From the NCBI GenBank assembly GCA_948938605.1, contig CARAIG010000020.1:1-6182 (forward strand): a stretch of 6,182 nt of DNA, in the 5' to 3' direction. Below, piece by piece: positions 1 through 4,398 of the stretch. This DNA is from an uncultured Eubacteriales bacterium. GTDB lineage: Bacteria > Bacillota > Clostridia > Christensenellales > CAG-314. Every line of letters starts with the position of its first letter. Within the stretch, counting starts at the first letter, position 1. The position numbers and the translations under genes were made by a program. Below the pieces are notes generated by a model. The model was given only the letters and a program-made list of their open reading frames with translations. It was not told the DNA's origin and did not search any database.

Positions 1-197
1 AAGGACGAATTAGTAATCCGTGGTTCCACCTTATTTGACGGCAAAAGTGCCGACCGCTCAAAAGCCCTACTTTCGCAAGAGCAAGCGCATTTAAAGTTAA
101 GTGGTACCCAAACAATTTCGTTTGCGACAATCTCAGCAAATGTCACTCTCTGTAAAACTACCTTTGTCGAACATGTCTTAACCAATAATGTATTTAT
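1..197 (-). promoter_or_regulatory. T-box riboswitch leader, predicted Thr-specific (controls a gene beyond the left edge, likely thrS)
   Basis: This is the 5' leader of a tRNA-sensing T-box, read on the minus strand, with its 3' end cut by the window edge. The conserved T-box core AAGGTGGAACCACGG is at 32-18, and its flanks CCGT (41-38) and ACGG (21-18) can pair to form the antiterminator. Stem I is visible as a closing helix GTTAAG (182-177) with CTTAAC (101-96), with the typical AGAGAG element at 151-146. The specifier, on the 3' side of Stem I just above the closing helix, reads ACC (105-103) followed by A, which is a Thr codon. The antiterminator bulge UGGA (28-25) calls for a tRNA with discriminator U, which fits tRNA-Thr of Firmicutes as I know it and argues against reading the specifier as UAC (Tyr). 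Uncharged tRNA would stabilise the antiterminator and allow transcription of the downstream gene. The upstream ytxC neighbour supports thrS as target. The terminator's 3' arm lies outside the window. Confidence 0.9.
39..52 (-). other. Short hairpin upstream of the T-box antiterminator
   Basis: On the minus strand CGGCA (52-48) and TGCCG (43-39) pair across a CTTT loop. The 3' arm overlaps the CCGT that builds the base of the antiterminator. It may be Stem III of the T-box or a competing fold; sequence alone does not decide. Confidence 0.5.
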
Positions 198-203
198 GCC
201 ACG

Positions 204-232
204 ATTTTAATGCTAATACAAAAATTTGTCAA
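204..232 (-). promoter_or_regulatory. Sigma-A promoter of the T-box leader
   Basis: On the minus strand a perfect -35 TTGACA (232-227) is separated by 17 bases from -10 TAAAAT (209-204). Transcription would start near A197, just upstream of T-box Stem I. The promoter sits in the 20 to 50 bases after the ytxC stop, so the T-box gene has its own promoter independent of ytxC. Confidence 0.85.
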
Positions 233-251
233 CCGTTTTATCAAAAAATAT

Positions 252-1004
252 TTATTCAACAAAAATAAATTTTGAGTTAAACAACGTGTCACACATTGCA
301 GTGAATTCGTTGCTCGGTTTGTCGTGATAGTATATATTCAATTTGGAAGGTTTCAAGCAAATAATATTCAGCATTGCTTCTTCTTCCGCAGTGGATGTTT
401 TTGCTATTGATTTGAGTTTAGGCAAAACCACATTATCCTTATTATAAATAATAAAATCGTCGTTTTGCAAACTTACTGACAATATCGGTTCGCGGCTTGT
501 TAACGATTCCAACAAGTATTGCAGTAATTCTATAATAAGTTCGTTATCCGCCAACAAAAAACTGTTGTCACACACAAGTTTTGAAATGTCGCGCCATTTA
601 CGTTTGACTTGCGACATTTTAAAATTGTAATAACCGTCTAAACACACAGTAGAACCGCTAGCCAAAATTCGCGAGACGAATTGTTTGTCGTATTCGCTGT
701 CAAATTTGCAAATAGTATTTACAAGTACGTTTTGATAAAAATTTTCGTACCCTACATCCAACAGATTACGCACGTAAATATTTTTGTACCCTAGTGACAG
801 TGCCTCGCAAACAGCAGCATTAACTGCACGGCTCACTTGAAAACGGTACGTATCCGAACAAGCAAGAGTATAATAACTGCGGTATTCATCGTCCAATTCA
901 GTGGATATTCCGTCAATTTCATTCAAAGCGGGCTCTATTTGGTTTTTAACATAATTCAAAAGGTGAAAATTATTTTTTTCGATATTTACAGTTTGTTCGT
1001 ACAT
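252..1004 (-). CDS. ytxC: YtxC-like putative sporulation protein
   Basis: This 250-residue protein resembles the YtxC family, found in Bacillus and Clostridia and annotated as a putative sporulation protein; no biochemical activity is established. The family-like core runs about residues 120-178: the segment LDGYYNFKM, then a charged helix, then a leucine-rich helix ELLQYLLESL and a strand-forming end SREPILSVSL. A second conserved-looking block near residues 208-248 (EEEAMLNIICLKPSKLNIYY) also matches how I recall the family's C-terminus. Length is near the usual 250-300. No signal peptide or membrane helix is evident, so it is probably cytoplasmic. The Thr-type T-box directly downstream mirrors the ytxC-thrS order of Bacillus subtilis and strengthens the call. 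The ATG at 1004 lacks a clear Shine-Dalgarno sequence, unlike its neighbours, but no better in-frame start is seen. Confidence 0.75.
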   Translation of the reverse strand: MYEQTVNIEKNNFHLLNYVKNQIEPALNEIDGISTELDDEYRSYYTLACSDTYRFQVSRAVNAAVCEALSLGYKNIYVRNLLDVGYENFYQNVLVNTICKFDSEYDKQFVSRILASGSTVCLDGYYNFKMSQVKRKWRDISKLVCDNSFLLADNELIIELLQYLLESLTSREPILSVSLQNDDFIIYNKDNVVLPKLKSIAKTSTAEEEAMLNIICLKPSKLNIYYHDKPSNEFTAMCDTLFNSKFIFVE

Positions 1005-1032
1005 AGTTGTAGTTTATGCAAAAACATACTTC

Positions 1033-1060
1033 TTTATATTGAATCGACAATATTTGTGAA
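1033..1060 (-). promoter_or_regulatory. Possible ytxC promoter
   Basis: On the minus strand TTCACA (1060-1055) and TATAAA (1038-1033) are 16 bases apart, giving a start near 1026 and a leader of roughly 20 bases before the ytxC ATG. Both boxes deviate from consensus by one or two bases and the region is AT-rich, so chance is a real alternative. A sporulation sigma factor may be used instead; I saw no clear sigma-E, -G or -K site. Confidence 0.35.
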
Positions 1061-1077
1061 AAATTGCACATCAATAT

Positions 1078-1105
1078 TTTCTAACAGCACCAAAACTGTT
1101 AAAAA
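1078..1105 (-). other. Inverted repeat between the alkD-like gene and ytxC
   Basis: AACAG (1083-1087) and CTGTT (1096-1100) flank an 8-base loop, and the AT-rich flanks extend the stem to about 10 pairs including one wobble. No run of T follows on either strand, so it is a poor intrinsic terminator. It could be an RNA stem-loop between the two genes or a protein-binding site. Confidence 0.35.
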
Positions 1106-1134
1106 GCATTATTGCGCCTGTTACAATGATATAT

Positions 1135-1839
1135 CTAAACAATCTTTAACGAATATGTCCATTGTTTATCTTCCTTACTTACGCGGAAGGATTCGCGCAT
1201 TTTTTGCAACGCCTTGTTATAAGCAAACTTATTTAACACCCGCCTTGCTTCGCCTTGCATATAATCGACCGTCTGATTGCGGCATTTAGCCATTGCGGTT
1301 GCAACTAACCACGCAACTGCCATATCTATGTAGTATTCTCCCCATAACACAATATTTTTTAAAACGGCAAATACGGCATCGATATGCCCGTCGTCCAAGT
1401 AAGACGAAAGCAAATTAACAATTCCGTATCGGCAAACAAATTTAATTTTACTTTCAGTCATTTTGCAAAAGAAGTTAAAGTACTGTTCTTTTTCGTCCGA
1501 CTTGGGTTTTACGGCAGAACAGTCGCAGACTGCCCAGTTTTCGATTGTTTCGGCAAATTGCAGTAACAATTTAGATTTTTCGGCGAATTCAATTTTAGCA
1601 TTGGACAAAACAATACCGCGCAGCAAATCAACTTCAACATATTGGTTTACGGGCAAAGACAACGCAAAGTCCAAACTGCAATTTTTTGCCAATTTGCGGA
1701 CAAACGGAACGGTACACCCTATTGTAGGAATATCCGAATTTACGATTTTTTTGTTAAATTCGTCAAACTCCGCATTGCTATTGCTTTTTAAAGTTTTCAA
1801 AAGTTGACTATAATCCGAAATGATATCCACTGTTGGCAT
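1135..1839 (-). CDS. AlkD-like DNA alkylation repair protein (HEAT-like repeat DNA glycosylase family)
   Basis: This 234-residue protein matches the DNA alkylation repair (AlkD/COG4912) family, whose studied members remove N3- and N7-alkylated purines using an all-helical, HEAT-like fold that grips DNA. Family features seen are TVPFVRKLAK (43-52), ENWAVCDCSA (100-109), YYIDMAVAWLVA (169-180) and the C-terminal YNKALQKMRESFRVSKEDK (207-225). W102 and D106 keep the W-x3-D spacing of the Bacillus cereus AlkD residues Trp109 and Asp113, and W177 may match Trp187, so catalysis looks possible. Length fits the family. The ATG at 1839 is well supported by AGGAGG at 1851-1846. The gene is preceded by the acpP terminator and an extended -10 promoter, so it is probably transcribed alone or with ytxC. 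Which AlkD subfamily it belongs to cannot be told by eye, and the exact substrate is inference. Confidence 0.88.
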   Translation of the reverse strand: MPTVDIISDYSQLLKTLKSNSNAEFDEFNKKIVNSDIPTIGCTVPFVRKLAKNCSLDFALSLPVNQYVEVDLLRGIVLSNAKIEFAEKSKLLLQFAETIENWAVCDCSAVKPKSDEKEQYFNFFCKMTESKIKFVCRYGIVNLLSSYLDDGHIDAVFAVLKNIVLWGEYYIDMAVAWLVATAMAKCRNQTVDYMQGEARRVLNKFAYNKALQKMRESFRVSKEDKQWTYSLKIV

Positions 1840-1887
1840 ATTAAACCTCCTAGCATAAATAAATTACTTGTATTTATTTGTTGTTAG

Positions 1888-1896
1888 ATTATATCA
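1888..1896 (-). promoter_or_regulatory. Extended -10 promoter of the alkD-like gene
   Basis: The minus strand reads TGATATAAT (1896-1888), a consensus TATAAT preceded by the TGn extension. No good -35 is present at 16-18 bases, which is usual for extended -10 promoters. It lies between the acpP terminator and the AGGAGG of the next gene, giving a leader of about 40 bases. Confidence 0.65.
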
Positions 1897-1913
1897 AGTA
1901 ATATTTTACAATG

Positions 1914-1939
1914 AAAAAGGTCGCATATTATCTGCGACC
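1914..1939 (-). terminator. Rho-independent terminator of acpP
   Basis: On the minus strand GGTCGCA (1939-1933) and TGCGACC (1925-1919) form a perfect 7-bp stem with a 7-base loop, followed by TTTTT (1918-1914). It lies about 35 bases after the acpP stop. On the plus strand the stem is followed by AAATTTTT, but no plus-strand gene needs it. Confidence 0.92.
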
Positions 1940-1973
1940 AAATTTTTGATTGTACTGCTTGCAACAATAACAA

Positions 1974-2204
1974 TTACTTATTTGCTTCGATATACTTAAC
2001 GATAGCGTCAACCGTTACAAGATCGTTTGCAACTTCGTCAGGAACGACAATACCGAAATTATCTTCAAGAGACATAAGCAATTCAACCATATCAAGACTG
2101 TCAGCGCCCAAATCTTGAACAATGTTGGATTCGCGGGTTATTTTACTTTTGTCGTCAATGTTCAGCGCCTCAGCCAGCAATTCTTGCACTTTTTCAAAAA
2201 TCAT
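1974..2204 (-). CDS. acpP: Acyl carrier protein
   Basis: This 76-residue acidic protein is a full-length acyl carrier protein of type II fatty acid synthesis. It carries growing acyl chains on a 4'-phosphopantetheine arm in the cytoplasm. The arm is attached to Ser36 in the hallmark GADSLDMVELLM motif (33-44); the flanking helices and the acidic residues of helix II (E41, E47, D48), which contact partner enzymes, are all present, as is the short C-terminal helix ending KYIEANK. Length is the family's usual 75-80. The start at 2204 follows a perfect AGGAGG (2219-2214). It forms a single-gene unit with its own promoter and terminator, rather than sitting between fabF/plsX and rnc as in many bacteria. 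So it could be the housekeeping ACP or an additional copy; the canonical sequence favours the former. Confidence 0.97.
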   Translation of the reverse strand: MIFEKVQELLAEALNIDDKSKITRESNIVQDLGADSLDMVELLMSLEDNFGIVVPDEVANDLVTVDAIVKYIEANK

Positions 2205-2228
2205 TGTAGTATTCCTCCTAGGATTTGT

Positions 2229-2254
2229 GTGTTAACACTATAATATTATATAGT
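2229..2254. promoter_or_regulatory. Two palindromes over the acpP -10 and start site, possible operator
   Basis: A perfect 10-base palindrome GTGTTAACAC (2229-2238) lies at the expected acpP start site. Next to it ACTATA (2237-2242) and TATAGT (2249-2254) form an inverted repeat that covers the -10 box. The arrangement would suit a repressor of fatty acid genes, but neither half matches the FapR operator as I know it, and AT-rich palindromes can arise by chance. Confidence 0.35.
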
Positions 2255-2273
2255 ATCGAACTGTTTTTTACAA
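2245..2273 (-). promoter_or_regulatory. Sigma-A promoter of acpP
   Basis: Minus-strand TTGTAA (2273-2268) and a perfect TATAAT (2250-2245) are separated by exactly 17 bases. Transcription would start near 2238, giving a leader of about 33 bases that contains the AGGAGG of acpP. Confidence 0.85.
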
Positions 2274-2278
2274 GTCTT

Positions 2279-2308
2279 TTAACAAAATTCCTAATATTTT
2301 CATATCAT
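2279..2308 (+). promoter_or_regulatory. Possible promoter of the cysteine-rich gene, leaderless
   Basis: The plus strand has TTAACA (2279-2284), 18 bases, then TATCAT (2303-2308); each box is one mismatch from the sigma-A consensus. The expected start point, 6-7 bases past the -10, falls on 2314-2315, which is the A of the ATG. This would give a leaderless mRNA and explain the absence of a ribosome-binding site. Confidence 0.45.
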
Positions 2309-2313
2309 TTAGT

Positions 2314-2556
2314 ATGAAATGCTCGCAAAATGGACGTTTTTTAAACGAACAAACCTATTTAAATACCGTTTGCAAAAGCCGATGTCATCCGCCGAAAAAA
2401 CTGAAACCCAAGGACGGTTGTTATTTGGAATGCAGCTGTGACACTGCATTCGGCAGACTTACAGTACGCTGCGACAGACATAACACAGGCATTTGTTTAG
2501 ACATTTGCCGTCAAAACAACGACTGCGACTCCCAATGTCATTGCCATCGAAAATAA
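2314..2556 (+). CDS. Small cysteine-rich protein, 12 Cys in 80 residues, family not recognised
   Basis: I do not recognise this gene. The 80-residue product is hydrophilic and basic with 12 cysteines (3, 20, 24, 36, 40, 42, 53, 61, 65, 71, 75, 77) and histidines at 25, 56, 76 and 78. The spacing is duplicated: C-x3-C-x11-C-x3-C-x-C (20-42) and C-x3-C-x5-C-x3-C-x-C (61-77). Such regularity is not expected of a random frame and suggests metal binding or, if exported, disulfide cross-linking. There is no signal peptide or membrane helix, so a cytoplasmic metal-binding role is the simpler guess. It is the only plus-strand gene seen. It diverges from acpP and ends in front of a bidirectional hairpin terminator. 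No Shine-Dalgarno precedes the ATG; a leaderless start is possible. The cysteine pattern is the main argument that it is a real gene. Confidence 0.65.
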   Translation: MKCSQNGRFLNEQTYLNTVCKSRCHPPKKLKPKDGCYLECSCDTAFGRLTVRCDRHNTGICLDICRQNNDCDSQCHCHRK

Positions 2557-2589
2557 ATTTATATATTTCAATAAACTACCAACAATTAA

Positions 2590-2763
2590 ATGTGCCGACG
2601 TAAAAAAGCTACGCGCCATAGTGAATGTATTTAGGACTTTGGGACGAACGAAACGGAAGCCGTAATAGACATACGGCAACAATGCTATCGTAAAAAGAAC
2701 CACAAAGACATCAGTACGGTGATTTAGAATGCGGTGCCAAGTGCCCAAAACAGTTCATACTAA
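2590..2763 (+). pseudogene. Possible decayed copy of the cysteine-rich gene
   Basis: The 230 bases between the cysteine-rich gene and the terminator hold no convincing intact gene. One plus frame starts with ATG-TGC at 2590 and has only two stops before 2763. It contains VIDIRQQCYRKK, which recalls LDICRQ and the QCHCHRK end of the upstream protein. After a one-frame shift it continues as GDLECGAKCPK, recalling the DGCYLECSC segment. These short resemblances, together with the position directly downstream, suggest a tandem copy broken by stops and a frameshift. The matches are short and gapped, so chance similarity remains possible. Confidence 0.22.
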
Positions 2764-2788
2764 TTTTATATATCACCCTACAATATGT

Positions 2789-2817
2789 AAAAGCAAGGTC
2801 TTGCAACCTTGCTTTTT
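2789..2817. terminator. Bidirectional rho-independent terminator between convergent genes
   Basis: GCAAGG (2793-2798) and CCTTGC (2807-2812) pair across an 8-base loop, extended by flanking AAAA (2789-2792) and TTTT. The plus strand ends in TTTTT (2813-2817) and the minus strand in TTTT (2792-2789), so it can stop both the cysteine-rich transcript and that of the small Ser/Lys-rich gene, whose stop lies 7 bases away. Confidence 0.9.
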
Positions 2818-2823
2818 AAAATT

Positions 2824-3057
2824 TTACAGATCGTCCGCATCTTGTACGGGGTCTGCGTATTTTCCCCACCCTACGGGATTACCGGTGTAACTACCCGATG
2901 GGTCGGAGTCGCTTTCTTGCGAAGAAGACTTAGCGTTCTTGCTACGCGTTTTACCGCCGCAATTAGAACTGTTGCTTGCTTTTCCGCTGCAACCCTTTGC
3001 TTTGCTTGTCGACTTAGTGTTAGTCGATTTCGAACCTGTACTTTTTGTAGAATTCAT
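2824..3057 (-). CDS. Small Ser/Thr/Lys-rich protein with acidic QDADDL tail, function unknown
   Basis: This 77-residue protein is expressed from a perfect AGGAGG placed 9 bases before the ATG and is followed directly by a terminator, so it is very likely real. Residues 1-45 are low-complexity and basic, made of Ser/Thr/Lys repeats (NSTKSTGSKSTNTKSTSK) with two cysteines (23, 33). Residues 46-77 differ: acidic, with a GSYTGNP stretch (55-61), W64, and a C-terminal DPVQDADDL. I recall similar G-S-x-T-G ... P-V-Q-D-A-D-D-L tails on short uncharacterised Clostridia proteins, but cannot confirm this here. The basic half could bind nucleic acid or a cell-surface polyanion; this is inference. There is no signal peptide or membrane segment. 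It sits after the ftsZ terminator, so it is a separate unit from the division operon. It does not resemble alpha/beta-type spore SASPs. Confidence 0.8.
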   Translation of the reverse strand: MNSTKSTGSKSTNTKSTSKAKGCSGKASNSSNCGGKTRSKNAKSSSQESDSDPSGSYTGNPVGWGKYADPVQDADDL

Positions 3058-3141
3058 ATTAAGTACCTCCTACAAATATTGTTAACAGTTTAATAAAAAA
3101 TATTACACTTTAATCATTTTTTATGAAAAGAATTATCTAAT

Positions 3142-3186
3142 AAAAACAAAACAGCCCAAACCGCCTTGCAAGCGGTCTAGACTGTT
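3142..3186 (-). terminator. Rho-independent terminator of the ftsQ-ftsA-ftsZ operon
   Basis: On the minus strand the arms 3186-3172 and 3164-3150 form a 15-bp stem (three wobble pairs) around a 7-base loop, with a GC-rich top ACCGC/GCGGT. It is followed by TTGTTTTT (3149-3142). It starts 16 bases after the ftsZ stop. Confidence 0.92.
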
Positions 3187-3202
3187 ATTACAAATGCAAC
3201 TT

Positions 3203-4396
3203 TTACTTGCGCATTTTACGCAAAAACGGAGGAATACTGGGGTCTTCGTCTACCGAGACGTTACCGCTGATATTTGTTCCGCCATGCTGTTGCTGAAAAT
3301 ACGAAGTTTGCTGCTGCGGTTGCTGCGGAGCAACATTTGTGGGAGGCGTCAACGGGGATTGTTGAATTGTAGTATTCGCGGCATTGTTACGCTGAATATT
3401 GGTAGCCGCAACGTGAGTAGCCGCCTCGCTACTGAAAAACGCCGCCTTTTCGTCACCCTTGCCCGAAAAACCTGTGGCAATTAAAGTAACTTGAACTTCG
3501 TCTTTCAAATTTTCGTCAAACCCCACACCGAACAAAACGTTTGCATCGGGCGAAATTACCTGACGCACGAGATCAACGCCCACTATAACTTCATCTAGCG
3601 ACAAATCTTCACCGCCGCGGAAGTTAACGATCAAGGATGCAGCGCCTTGAATTGTAGTTTCCAACAACGGGGAATAGACTGCCTTGCGGATAGCGTCAAT
3701 GGTTTTGTTTTTACCTTTTCCGTCGCCTACACCCATATGCGCCATACCGCTGTTACGCATTACACATTTAACGTCGGCAAGGTCAAGATTAATACGTCCG
3801 TCTTGTACTACGATATCCGTAATACCGCGAATGCCTTGTTGAAGAATTTCGTCCGCCTTAGTAAACGCATCTTTAATGGAAAAGTTCTTTTCGCGGTTCA
3901 ACTTTTCGTTTTGCACAATAACTAACGCATCGACGTTACCCTTTAAATTTTCAATACCGAGTTCGGCATTTTTCATACGGCGGGTTCCTTCGAAATTAAA
4001 AGGCTTAGTAACGACCGCTATCGTCAAAATTTCCAATTCGCGGGCAATTTGCGCAACGATAGGCGCAGCCCCCGTACCGGTACCTCCGCCCATTCCTGCG
4101 GCAATAAACAGCAAGTCAACGCCTTGCAATGCTTGCTGAATTGCTTCCTTGCTTTCCAAAGCCGCCGCTTTACCTATTTCGGGATCGGCACCTGCGCCCA
4201 AACCGCGAGTTAATTTTTCGCCGATTGCCATTTTGTTTGCAGATATTTTAGACAAAGCTTGTTGGTCGGTGTTTAGAGCCAAAAATTCCACATTGGTAAT
4301 TCCCGCTTTAACCATCGAATTAACGGCATTGCCGCCACCGCCGCCTACGCCCACAATCATAATTTTTGCTATGCTGCCTGTTGCGCTATTGTTCAT
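3203..4396 (-). CDS. ftsZ: Cell division GTPase FtsZ
   Basis: This is a full-length 397-residue FtsZ, the tubulin-like GTPase that polymerises into the cytokinetic ring at midcell. The N-terminal nucleotide fold begins at KIMIVGVGGGGGNAVN (11-26). The tubulin signature GGGTGTG is at 103-109. The T7 synergy loop NLDLADVK (203-210) keeps N203, D205 and D208, needed for GTP hydrolysis across the subunit interface. The C-terminal subdomain runs to about residue 312. A linker of about 70 residues, rich in Gln, Asn and Thr (about 315-384), leads to the conserved tail peptide DPSIPPFLRKMRK (385-397), which binds FtsA and other partners. The start at 4396 lies 2 bases after the ftsA stop, and its Shine-Dalgarno AAGGAG overlaps the last ftsA codons, pointing to translational coupling. 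The operon ends after this gene. Confidence 0.99.
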   Translation of the reverse strand: MNNSATGSIAKIMIVGVGGGGGNAVNSMVKAGITNVEFLALNTDQQALSKISANKMAIGEKLTRGLGAGADPEIGKAAALESKEAIQQALQGVDLLFIAAGMGGGTGTGAAPIVAQIARELEILTIAVVTKPFNFEGTRRMKNAELGIENLKGNVDALVIVQNEKLNREKNFSIKDAFTKADEILQQGIRGITDIVVQDGRINLDLADVKCVMRNSGMAHMGVGDGKGKNKTIDAIRKAVYSPLLETTIQGAASLIVNFRGGEDLSLDEVIVGVDLVRQVISPDANVLFGVGFDENLKDEVQVTLIATGFSGKGDEKAAFFSSEAATHVAATNIQRNNAANTTIQQSPLTPPTNVAPQQPQQQTSYFQQQHGGTNISGNVSVDEDPSIPPFLRKMRK

Positions 4397-4398
4397 TA

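Noticed and set aside
103..106. Reading the T-box specifier as UAC (Tyr)
   Set aside because: The specifier is usually followed by a purine; ACC is followed by A, while UAC would be followed by C. The UGGA bulge and the ytxC context also fit Thr.
837..1289. Plus-strand frame of 150 codons
   Set aside because: It is antisense to the ytxC start and the alkD-like 3' end, has no ribosome-binding site, and its composition looks like read-through of AT-rich antisense sequence.
2239..2244. Plus-strand TATAAT as promoter of the cysteine-rich gene
   Set aside because: No -35-like sequence lies 16-18 bases upstream; the match results from the symmetry around the acpP -10.
2497..2748. Minus-strand frame of 83 codons with hydrophobic segments
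   Set aside because: It starts with TTG, has no ribosome-binding site, and its 3' end overlaps the cysteine-rich gene on the other strand, where it reads the complement of Cys codons as hydrophobic residues.
2809..3093. Plus-strand frame of 94 codons
   Set aside because: It starts inside the terminator hairpin and lies antisense to the Ser/Lys-rich gene, which has a perfect AGGAGG.
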